16,578 nt of DNA from Rickettsiales bacterium (lineage in GTDB: Bacteria; Pseudomonadota; Alphaproteobacteria; Rickettsiales; UBA3002), in NCBI GenBank assembly GCA_947441895.1, contig CANEUT010000013.1, positions 1 through 16,578 on the forward strand. Direction: 5' to 3'. The translations under genes and the position numbers were made by a program. Of this stretch, positions 1 through 7,212 are shown in pieces (positions within the stretch are counted from its first letter, which is position 1; each line of letters begins with the position of its first letter). The notes under the pieces were generated by a model, which was not told the DNA's origin, did not search any database, and worked only from the letters and a program-made list of their open reading frames with translations.

Positions 1-43
1 AACCACTTGCATCATTCGGCAAACAATTCCATATCCTGCCCGC

Positions 44-1096
44 ATGAGCGAACTGATAAAACATGCCGCGGGCGGCACCCACACCACCGATGTTGCCATT
101 ATTGGCGCAGGGCCCGTAGGCTTATTTGCCGTGTTCGAGCTGGGGCTGCTCAACCTGAAATGCCATCTGGTGGATATTTTGAACCGCCCGGGCGGTCAAT
201 GCGCCGAGCTTTACCCCGAAAAGCCGATTTACGATATTCCCGCCCTGCCGATTGTAACTGGCCAGGGCCTTACCGATGCACTGCTCACCCAAATTGAACC
301 GTTTAATGCCGAATTTCATTTCAGCCAGATGGTGGAGGGCCTGACCAAAACCGCGGATGGTTTGTGGCAACTCACTACCGATTGCGGCACCACTATTCAT
401 GCAAAAGTGGTGGTGGTTGCTGCGGGTGGTGGAAGCTTCACCCCAAAAAAGCCACCCATTGCCGGTGTGGATGCCTATGAAGGCAAAAGCGTTTTTTATG
501 CTGTGCGCCAAATGGAACCGTTCCGCGGCAAACGTTTGGTGATTGTGGGCGGCGGTGATTCTGCGCTCGACTGGACACTGAACCTTGCACCGCTGGCCAG
601 CCACCTCACCCTCATCCACCGCCGCGATGAATTCCGTGCCGCGCCTGATTCCGTCCATAAAATGCGTGCGCTGGCAGCGGAGGGAAAGATTGATTTGAAA
701 TTTGGGCAAGTGAGTGGCCTTGAAGGTGCGGACGGCCAGCTAACTTCCATCGAACTGACGGATAACGAGAAAAATAAAACCTCCATCGCATGCGATGCGC
801 TGCTGCCATTCTTCGGCCTTACCATGAAGCTTGGCCCCGTTGCCAATTTCGGTTTAAACCTGCATGAGAATCTCATTCCGGTCGATACCGAGAAATTTGA
901 AACCAGCACGCCCGGCATTTTCGCCATTGGTGATATCAACCATTACCCGGGCAAACTGAAACTGATTCTTTCTGGCTTCCATGAAGCGGCGCTGATGAGC
1001 CAGCAAGCCTTCCGTATCATTCACCCTGACCAAAAACTGCGCTTTCAATACACCACCAGCAGCACTGATTTGCAGAAGAAACTGGGAGTGAAATAA
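44..1096 (+). CDS. Ferredoxin--NADP(+) reductase, thioredoxin-reductase-like type
   Basis: A 350-residue flavoprotein predicted to move electrons between NADPH and ferredoxin in the cytoplasm. An N-terminal FAD-binding Rossmann motif GAGPVG (residues 21-26) is followed by the PGGQC...YPEKPIYDIP stretch (49-66) typical of this reductase group. The NADPH-binding motif GGGDSA is at 169-174 with HRRDEFR at 192-198, and the C-terminal FAD motif GIFAIGDI at 291-298. The redox-active CxxC pair of true thioredoxin reductases after the NADPH motif is absent, which favours the ferredoxin reductase assignment (the YumC-type family of Bacillus and Rhodopseudomonas). Length fits that family. A [2Fe-2S] ferredoxin 115 bp downstream on the same strand is a likely partner (inference). 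No Shine-Dalgarno is seen before the ATG; a TATCCT hexamer ends only 6 bases upstream of it, so initiation could be leaderless. Confidence 0.9.
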   Translation: MSELIKHAAGGTHTTDVAIIGAGPVGLFAVFELGLLNLKCHLVDILNRPGGQCAELYPEKPIYDIPALPIVTGQGLTDALLTQIEPFNAEFHFSQMVEGLTKTADGLWQLTTDCGTTIHAKVVVVAAGGGSFTPKKPPIAGVDAYEGKSVFYAVRQMEPFRGKRLVIVGGGDSALDWTLNLAPLASHLTLIHRRDEFRAAPDSVHKMRALAAEGKIDLKFGQVSGLEGADGQLTSIELTDNEKNKTSIACDALLPFFGLTMKLGPVANFGLNLHENLIPVDTEKFETSTPGIFAIGDINHYPGKLKLILSGFHEAALMSQQAFRIIHPDQKLRFQYTTSSTDLQKKLGVK

Positions 1097-1110
1097 TGAT
1101 GGTGGCTGTG

Positions 1111-1200
1111 CCACGGGGGGCGTCTCGCCCCCGCTCCGCTCCCCCTCGTTCGCTTGCGCTCCGGCTCGCCTTCGGCTACGCACTGAATACGTCAACTATT
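1111..1200. repeat. GC-rich iterated intergenic sequence with hairpin
   Basis: The gap between the reductase and ferredoxin genes holds a hairpin GGGGGCG-TCT-CGCCCCC (1116-1132). Next comes a run of near-iterated CGCTCCG / CGTTCGC / CGGCTCG / CGGCTACG units up to about 1182. The composition differs from the flanking coding DNA and resembles dispersed REP-like intergenic repeats. It is not followed by a T-run, so an intrinsic terminator is unlikely. Whether other copies exist in the genome cannot be judged here. Confidence 0.4.
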
Positions 1201-1211
1201 GAGAAATCATC

Positions 1212-1532
1212 ATGCAAAACGTAACCTTATTCGTGACCGACTATGACGGTGTGGAGCACACGCTCGATGGGCTGGAGGGCTGGCGAGCCATGGAAGTGAT
1301 CCGTGATTATGGCCTGCCCATCAAGGCCGAATGCGGCGGCGCTTGCGCTTGCGCCACCTGTCATGTGTATGTGGCCCCTGAATGGGTGGGCAAACTGGTG
1401 CCACCCAATGCCGACGAAGTGATGATGATGGACGACGCCATGGCGGTAGAAGATAATTCACGCCTCAGCTGTCAGATTATTCTAGGTCCCGAGCTTGAAG
1501 GGCTAAAACTCACTCTCGCCCCCAATCCATAA
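1212..1532 (+). CDS. [2Fe-2S] ferredoxin, adrenodoxin/putidaredoxin type
   Basis: A 106-residue soluble electron carrier. The cluster ligands fit the pattern C-x5-C-x2-C plus a distant Cys: Cys41, Cys47 and Cys50 within ECGGACACATCHVYV, and Cys87 in RLSCQI. Cys45 is an additional cysteine inside the loop and is not expected to be a ligand. The acidic stretch DEVMMMDDAMAVED (68-81) corresponds to the partner-docking helix of vertebrate-type ferredoxins. The ATG has a GAG-type Shine-Dalgarno 8 bases upstream (TTGAGAAATCATC). It follows the ferredoxin reductase gene, so reductase and ferredoxin could form a short electron-transfer chain; the final acceptor is not visible (Fe-S assembly, a P450 or hydroxylase are all possible). 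The last 23 bases overlap the convergent kinase gene. Confidence 0.93.
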   Translation: MQNVTLFVTDYDGVEHTLDGLEGWRAMEVIRDYGLPIKAECGGACACATCHVYVAPEWVGKLVPPNADEVMMMDDAMAVEDNSRLSCQIILGPELEGLKLTLAPNP

Positions 1533-4500
1533 CGTCCATGTTAAAAAATTCGCGCACACGATTTAATTCCTGGCGAATCGCTTCCAGCATGGCGCTGGCT
1601 TCGGCATAGGAAACACGCGGCGATTGCTCGGCCACCCGGCACTGTTCGGCCAGTGCTTCCATGCCCAAATTGGCCGCCGAACCTTTTAAATAATGCGCGG
1701 CATTTTTCCATTGTGGCTGTTCGTTGTTACGGCGTGCACTTGCCATTTCGGTTGTTTTTTCGTAGGCTTGCCGAAAGAAAATTGCGAGTACCGCTTTTTC
1801 TTCTTCGTGTGTTTCAGCAGTTAAACGGAAACGCTCCATGACAAGTAAAGACTTCTCGTCGACCGCTTTCATCAACACAGGTTCTTGTGTGGCAGCAGGC
1901 AATAAAAACCAGCGTTCCAGAACGTTTTTGATTTTCTGTGGGTCAATCGGTTTGCTGACATAATCATCCATTCCGGCTTTCAAACATGCCTCACGATCAC
2001 CCGCCATGGCGTTCGCAGTGACGGCAATAATGGTGACTCGCTTCTTAGCATTTACTTTTTCCTGCGCACGAATGTCACGGGTGGTTTCATAGCCATCTTT
2101 ACGCGGCATTTGGCAATCCATAAAAATGACATCATAGTCATCGGCGCCTATTTTCTCGAGGGCTTGCACGCCATCTTCCGCGACGTCAACAGTGCGGAAC
2201 CCCAATTTCTTCAGCAACTTCATCAGCACCATCTGATTCACCGGATGATCTTCAGCAATGAGAACCGTTGCCTGATCAACCGGTAGCATCTCTTGCGCAT
2301 AACATTCGTGTGTACTGTGCTGCGTGCTAAACACTCCATCCACCAACGGTGCAGGAAAAATAGCCCAGAAATGCGACCCGTTGACTTCCGTACTTTGGAA
2401 GTCGATACTGCCCCCCATCATGCCAACTAATTGTTTGGTGATGGCAAGGCCAAGCCCCGTGCCGCCGTATTTGCGGCTGATGGAAGCATCGCCCTGCACA
2501 AATTTTTTGAAAATCTCGGGCTGTTTATTCATTGGAATACCGATGCCGGTATCGACCACATCACAACGGATGGTGCCATCGGCCTTGTCATAACTGAGCG
2601 AAACATCGACAAAACCTACATTGGTGAATTTTATCGCATTCCCCACAAGGTTGGTAAGCACTTGAGCAAAACGGCCCTGATCCCCCATGATTTGCTGAGG
2701 CACATGCGGTTCAATGCTGCTGCGTAGTTCAATTTTTTTGCTGACAGCAAGTGGCTGCAACAAGCGAAGTGTATGGGTAAAACTGGTGATGATATTGAAC
2801 GGTGAGTGCTCGATCGCCAGTTCATTGGCTTCAATTTTTGAAAGATCGAGAATATCGTTGATGAGCAGCAATAAATTTTGTGCCGAGTGGTTGATGGTGT
2901 TGATATAGTCGCGCTGGTGATCGGCAGGATTGGAGTCGAGCAACACATGCGCCATGCCAATAATACCATTCATGGGGGTGCGAATTTCATGGCTCATATT
3001 CGCCAGAAAATGGCTCTTGGCGGCATTGGCGTATTCGGCGCTCTCTTTTGCTTTTTGCAGCTCAATGGCATAGGATTCCAGCGCCTGCTTGGCCTGACCA
3101 ATTTCATAACTTTTGAAATAGGCTTTGCGCGCCACATGCATGGTGAGCGACGCAAGCAAAGCAATTAAAACGCCCACCGTAAGCAACATGCCTGGCAGAT
3201 AGGAGTGCCGCTTATCTAGCAACGCCGGTTGAGGGCTAACCACCAAACGCCAATTGCTGGTGCCTACGTGAATGAACTCGCTGGTCGCCCAGCGCAAATC
3301 ATGTTCTGCACCGCTGGGCAAGTTAGTATAAGCAAGCGTATCGCCATCATACAGGCTAAGGAAATAATGGCTCGTCTTGTCATCGGCCAATGTCTCAAAC
3401 ATCTCATCGAAACGAAAGACCGCAAGCAAAAAGCCCGATGGACGACCATGCGCTAAAAGGGGAACCATGTGGAGGAAGCCGTTTGCACCCTGCATTAAAG
3501 AAAAGGCGGGCGTATTTTTTGACATGCGGGTGGTGCGAACTTCTTCGAGTGTATCGCGATGCACTGAATCGTTATTAAGTTGCTGGCCAATGAGATGTTT
3601 GTAAGGTGTTGTGGGCACCACCCAGCGCACCACGCTATTCTGATCGAGCCGTTCAATAGCTGTCAGCGCTGGAAAATGTTGCACAAACGCCGTGGCATCT
3701 TCCATCCATTCTGCGTACGGCGTTCCGCCACGAACTTCCCAGCGTATGCGCATGCGATCAACCGCACGAAATAAATCACCCAGATATTGTGTTATATCGC
3801 GATTCACCTCATCGGCGGCCAAGGTTATGCTATTTTTGAAACGATAATCTTCGGCAATAAGAAGGGCATTCCACAACACGACGGTGATGCTGGCCAAGGC
3901 AATAAAGACCGGAACGGCAATCCACGACGGTAGCGGGCCTGATTTCTGCCAAGCATAGGTAACCATGCCTGCGCCCAGCAGCAGCATGCCCATGCCTTCA
4001 TGGGGCGCAAGGCGATTAATTCGCCCATTGGCATAAACCGAATCAATGCCGGTGAAATAGCCAATGATCACCACGACACCAAATGCAAACACCAGCGACC
4101 CAATAATGGCTGCCATTAACGCGTGATAGCGCAGCTTGATGCTTAAACCCAACAAGGCCATGGCCGTCAGCAAGAATGCCACTGCCATTTGAAGGGACAT
4201 GGGACCAGCATAGGCGGTATCAAGCTCGATAAACGACGTAATGAATAAACGGCCCACAGCCCATTGCTCGCCCAGCGATGATTGCAGCAAGGTAGAAAAT
4301 GCCACCACCAATGTAAGCCATGCGCACAAAACCGGCACGGTCGATCGTTTCGCTTCTAAGGTAATGAGGCAAAAACCACCCAGCATAAAACAGAGGGCAG
4401 GGTTAAATTTCATGGGTGTAAAATTTGGCATCCACTGTACCAATGCCACATTGTGGGTATACCAGCCAACGATGACAACAAGCCCAAGCAGACCAACGGC

Positions 4501-4572
4501 AAAGCCGCATATTTGGCTGGAAACGGCAAGACGCCGAGGAATGGACGAATGTTTTATATGAGCCATGATCAT
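1510..4572 (-). CDS. Membrane-bound hybrid sensor histidine kinase (HisKA-HATPase-REC-HPt)
   Basis: A 1020-residue multidomain kinase with an internal phosphorelay. About seven hydrophobic segments lie in residues 20-240. A periplasmic sensor region of about 210 residues (CHASE/Cache-like in layout, not identified with certainty) is followed by another transmembrane segment near 458-480 and a coiled coil. HisKA carries the phospho-acceptor His528 in SHFLANMSHEIRTPMNG. The ATPase has the N box (Asn641, Asn645), G1 DTGIG (674-678) and G2 GGTGLG (703-708). The receiver has acidic pair Glu774/Asp775, phospho-acceptor Asp819, Thr852 and Lys874. A C-terminal HPt domain has His960 in AAHYLKGSAANLG. 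All catalytic residues are intact. The start is uncertain: ATG at 4572, ATG at 4566 (1018 aa) and TTG at 4605 (1031 aa) share a frame, and none has a convincing ribosome site. It lies 58 bp downstream of the symporter, possibly in one transcript. No separate cognate output regulator is in the window. Confidence 0.9.
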   Translation of the reverse strand: MIMAHIKHSSIPRRLAVSSQICGFAVGLLGLVVIVGWYTHNVALVQWMPNFTPMKFNPALCFMLGGFCLITLEAKRSTVPVLCAWLTLVVAFSTLLQSSLGEQWAVGRLFITSFIELDTAYAGPMSLQMAVAFLLTAMALLGLSIKLRYHALMAAIIGSLVFAFGVVVIIGYFTGIDSVYANGRINRLAPHEGMGMLLLGAGMVTYAWQKSGPLPSWIAVPVFIALASITVVLWNALLIAEDYRFKNSITLAADEVNRDITQYLGDLFRAVDRMRIRWEVRGGTPYAEWMEDATAFVQHFPALTAIERLDQNSVVRWVVPTTPYKHLIGQQLNNDSVHRDTLEEVRTTRMSKNTPAFSLMQGANGFLHMVPLLAHGRPSGFLLAVFRFDEMFETLADDKTSHYFLSLYDGDTLAYTNLPSGAEHDLRWATSEFIHVGTSNWRLVVSPQPALLDKRHSYLPGMLLTVGVLIALLASLTMHVARKAYFKSYEIGQAKQALESYAIELQKAKESAEYANAAKSHFLANMSHEIRTPMNGIIGMAHVLLDSNPADHQRDYINTINHSAQNLLLLINDILDLSKIEANELAIEHSPFNIITSFTHTLRLLQPLAVSKKIELRSSIEPHVPQQIMGDQGRFAQVLTNLVGNAIKFTNVGFVDVSLSYDKADGTIRCDVVDTGIGIPMNKQPEIFKKFVQGDASISRKYGGTGLGLAITKQLVGMMGGSIDFQSTEVNGSHFWAIFPAPLVDGVFSTQHSTHECYAQEMLPVDQATVLIAEDHPVNQMVLMKLLKKLGFRTVDVAEDGVQALEKIGADDYDVIFMDCQMPRKDGYETTRDIRAQEKVNAKKRVTIIAVTANAMAGDREACLKAGMDDYVSKPIDPQKIKNVLERWFLLPAATQEPVLMKAVDEKSLLVMERFRLTAETHEEEKAVLAIFFRQAYEKTTEMASARRNNEQPQWKNAAHYLKGSAANLGMEALAEQCRVAEQSPRVSYAEASAMLEAIRQELNRVREFFNMDVMDWGRE

Positions 4573-4630
4573 CGGAGCACCGCAACCCTGGATTGATTTA
4601 ACCAACCCTTTGTATTTAACATTGGTCTGC

Positions 4631-6007
4631 TTACAATTGATATCGCGCCATGTAGCTATTCATCTCGTGCTTAATGCGTCCGCGCAGCAAATAAAGCACA
4701 ATAATATTTGGCAAGGCCATGCCAAGCACCAGCAGATCCGAGAAATCGAGCACAATGCCAAAATGCATGATGCCACCAAGGAACGTGGCGATGCAAAAGA
4801 GTACCTGATAAAGTTTGATGGCTTTACGGCCAAACAAATAGCTCCAGGCGATTTCGCCGTAATAGCTCCAACCAATGGCCGTGGAATAAGCAAACACCAG
4901 CACGTTGAGCGCAAGCATAATGGGAAACCATGAAGACACGCTGGCGAAAGCGCGGCTGGCGATAAGCACGCCATCTTCGGCGGCGGCACCAGCATAGGCA
5001 CCAGAAATCACCACCATCAGGCCAGTGAGCAGCGCAATAAGTGCCGCAAATAATGGCTCCAGCAATGCTACCGCTGCTTCGCGCACGGGCTCTTCGGTTT
5101 TGGCCGTGGCGTGGGCAATGGGGGCCGAACCCAGCCCCGCTTCGTTGGCAAAACTGCCGCGCTTGAAGGCAATGGCAATCATGCCGATGAAGCCACCGGT
5201 GGCGGCATCACCGGTGAAGGCTTCGTTAAAAATGAGCGCCATTGCATTTGGCAGCTGATCGATATTCACGCCCACCACCACCACGGCGCAGATTAGGTAT
5301 AAAATGCCTTTCAGCGGCACCACCACATCGGCCACTTTAGCGATGCGCTTAATGCTGCCCAGCAGCGCAAAAAACACCAGCGCCGCAAAAGCAAGCGACA
5401 CCGCCCAGCCATATTCTTTCAGCGGCGCGAAGGTATCAGTCATAATTTTCACCGCCTGGTTCGACTGGAACATGTTGCCGCCACCAATGGCACCGCCCAG
5501 ACAAAATATGGCAAACAGAATGGCGAGTCCACGACCCGCACCACTGAGGCCAATATCGCGCATGCCGCCTTCAATATATTGGAATGGCCCGCCATAAATT
5601 TTGCCATTCGCATCGACCTTGCGATAGCACATGGAAAGCGTGACTTCGGCAAATTTGGTGGCCATGCCCAGCAGCCCCGCCACCACCACCCAGAAAATAG
5701 CACCGGGCCCGCCAATGGCCACACCCACTGAAATGCCGGCAATGGAACCCAAACCAACCGTTGCCGAAAGCGCGGAAAAAAGCGCCTGAAGGTGGCTCAC
5801 CTCACCCGTATCGCCGTGTTTATCGAACTTGCCCGACACCACCTGCACCGCATGTTTTAACAGGCGGAAATTAACGCCTTTGAGGTAGAGCGTGAAGAAA
5901 CACGCCGCCACCACCAGCCACAGAACAATAAAGGGAAAACCGCCAATATCATAAAACAGAATGGCTGAAAGCCAGCCCACGACGGTTGCAAATAGCTGTT
6001 CGGCCAT
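4631..6007 (-). CDS. AGCS-family sodium:alanine/glycine symporter
   Basis: A 458-residue inner-membrane protein of the alanine or glycine:cation symporter family, predicted to import a small neutral amino acid with Na+. Family-typical blocks are SATVGLGSIAGISVGVAIGG (81-100), the following GPGAIFWV, GLLGMATKFAEVTLSMCYR (111-129) and GGPFQYIEGGM (139-149). Many hydrophobic helices span the rest, with the SFANEAGLGSAPIAHA-type block in the middle. Length matches the family. The ATG is preceded by an AGGGTG-like Shine-Dalgarno about 6 bases upstream. It is the first gene of a - strand pair with the hybrid kinase and is divergent from the membrane protein gene at 6088, so both promoters must lie in about 80 bp. 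Substrate cannot be read from sequence; alanine, glycine and glutamine transporters all occur in the family. Confidence 0.92.
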   Translation of the reverse strand: MAEQLFATVVGWLSAILFYDIGGFPFIVLWLVVAACFFTLYLKGVNFRLLKHAVQVVSGKFDKHGDTGEVSHLQALFSALSATVGLGSIAGISVGVAIGGPGAIFWVVVAGLLGMATKFAEVTLSMCYRKVDANGKIYGGPFQYIEGGMRDIGLSGAGRGLAILFAIFCLGGAIGGGNMFQSNQAVKIMTDTFAPLKEYGWAVSLAFAALVFFALLGSIKRIAKVADVVVPLKGILYLICAVVVVGVNIDQLPNAMALIFNEAFTGDAATGGFIGMIAIAFKRGSFANEAGLGSAPIAHATAKTEEPVREAAVALLEPLFAALIALLTGLMVVISGAYAGAAAEDGVLIASRAFASVSSWFPIMLALNVLVFAYSTAIGWSYYGEIAWSYLFGRKAIKLYQVLFCIATFLGGIMHFGIVLDFSDLLVLGMALPNIIVLYLLRGRIKHEMNSYMARYQL

Positions 6008-6074
6008 GTCATCACCCTGTAAGTTAAGGTTTTTTATTTATTCCGAGCGACACTAATCCGTAACAATTCCCCTG

Positions 6075-6080
6075 TATAGT
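6075..6080 (+). promoter_or_regulatory. Possible -10 box for the 6088 gene (leaderless start?)
   Basis: A TATAGT hexamer ends 7 bases before the ATG at 6088, so a transcript from it would begin at or next to the start codon. There is no Shine-Dalgarno in front of that ATG, which fits leaderless translation. No convincing -35 element lies 17 bases upstream, so this is tentative. Confidence 0.3.
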
Positions 6081-6087
6081 GCTAATT

Positions 6088-7152
6088 ATGGATGATTCCG
6101 ACCAACAGCCTGCATACGCGCAATCGACGCCTGAAAAATCGTCGCTGAAAGACATTAGTCTGAAAGCGGCTGGCTATAGCTATTTGTTGGGTGATGCGGC
6201 CTTTATTGCTTCTGGCATTGTGGAAAAGAAACCCGCGGGTATTGGAACCGGCATATTCTGGGGATTGGGTGGCGCAGCCGCAGCGCGCTATGGTAACCCC
6301 AATGCAGAAAAGCAGCTCGAGCTTCTTTGCATGCGACTGAGCGATCACCTGAAGCAGCATGGGGTTTCTATTCCTCAATCGCAAAAAACAGAGGAACTGA
6401 CAAAGCATCATGGCATGCTAGATCATATTGAATCGTTTCTGTATTCATACCCATCGCAAATGCTCAATGCTGTTTATGCCATCGGAGCAGCGCAGCTTAT
6501 TCACGGAAATATGGGTAAGCTAAGAGGACATGGGCTATTACCCAAGCTGGACTTTGCCACGGGAGCGCTTGTTGCCGCAGGTTCACTAGCAGGGCTTTTA
6601 ATTCCTGAGAAAAAGCCAGATAGAAATCATCCACCACAGACAATGATTGATAAAGCGACCGCATGGATACAAGAAAAACCGTTGCGTGTGTCGGCAGGAT
6701 TTTTTTGGGGCGGTAACGCTGCATTGCTGGCAGGCGCTGTGCATGTAATGAAGGAAGCGAAATCAAACAATTCTGGTAACAAGGGTTATTTGTGGCGATT
6801 TCTTATTGCCGCCTGCTATATTTTTGCAAACAGCATGCTGTCGCTATCGTCTAAGCATGGTGACGACGGAAATGATAAGAAATCAACCGCCATTGCCGAC
6901 GCAATCGCCGAAAAAGCCGCTTTTGTCATCGCGGCACAACCCTTAAACGTTCAAGAAGAACTCATCAAAGACATTTCCGCACATCTTGCTACGGACAAGA
7001 TGGTAAAAATGCCCGCCAACCAAATAGAAGAATTGCTGCACGCCAAACTGAAAGCCATGGCACCTGCCACGCCACAGCTAAACGCCACGGGCGAAAAAAC
7101 CTGGGAAGGTAAAGTGGCGCAACCAGAGCTTATCGCTACTCCAAGCCTCTAG
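6088..7152 (+). CDS. Polytopic membrane protein of unknown function
   Basis: A 354-residue protein that I do not recognise. Hydrophobic segments lie near residues 28-45, 52-68, 123-140, 156-172, 200-217 and 235-252, suggesting about six membrane passes. A soluble C-terminal tail of about 100 residues is rich in Ala, Lys and Glu. Segments resemble each other: GTGIFWGLGGAAAA and SAGFFWGGNAALLAGA share an FWG-containing helix, and EKKPA, EKKPD and EKPLR flank membrane segments, which suggests an internal duplication. An upstream in-frame GTG at 6079 would add three residues; ATG 6088 is chosen because a -10-like box overlaps the GTG. Neither start has a ribosome site. The gene lies between a divergent amino-acid symporter and putA, but nothing in it shows a link to amino-acid use. 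Confidence 0.75.
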   Translation: MDDSDQQPAYAQSTPEKSSLKDISLKAAGYSYLLGDAAFIASGIVEKKPAGIGTGIFWGLGGAAAARYGNPNAEKQLELLCMRLSDHLKQHGVSIPQSQKTEELTKHHGMLDHIESFLYSYPSQMLNAVYAIGAAQLIHGNMGKLRGHGLLPKLDFATGALVAAGSLAGLLIPEKKPDRNHPPQTMIDKATAWIQEKPLRVSAGFFWGGNAALLAGAVHVMKEAKSNNSGNKGYLWRFLIAACYIFANSMLSLSSKHGDDGNDKKSTAIADAIAEKAAFVIAAQPLNVQEELIKDISAHLATDKMVKMPANQIEELLHAKLKAMAPATPQLNATGEKTWEGKVAQPELIATPSL

Positions 7153-7212
7153 CTTCTGTTTACAATTCCATTTGTCTTGTTAGTGTCCATAAACATTTGA
7201 AATGGAGTTTGT

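Noticed and set aside
7..297. A 96-codon + strand frame overlapping the reductase start
   Set aside because: It is a shifted-frame shadow of a clear reductase, with His/Arg/Cys-rich noise composition.
122..709. A 195-codon - strand frame inside the reductase gene
   Set aside because: It is antisense to a well-supported enzyme with intact motifs; no independent coding evidence.
44..1096. Thioredoxin reductase as the function of the first gene
   Set aside because: The redox-active CxxC pair is absent and a ferredoxin gene is adjacent, so ferredoxin-NADP reductase fits better.
854..1195. A 113-codon - strand frame spanning the GC-rich spacer
   Set aside because: Its N-terminus reads RRRAGAQANEGERSGG, which arises from the iterated GC repeat, and the rest is antisense to the reductase.
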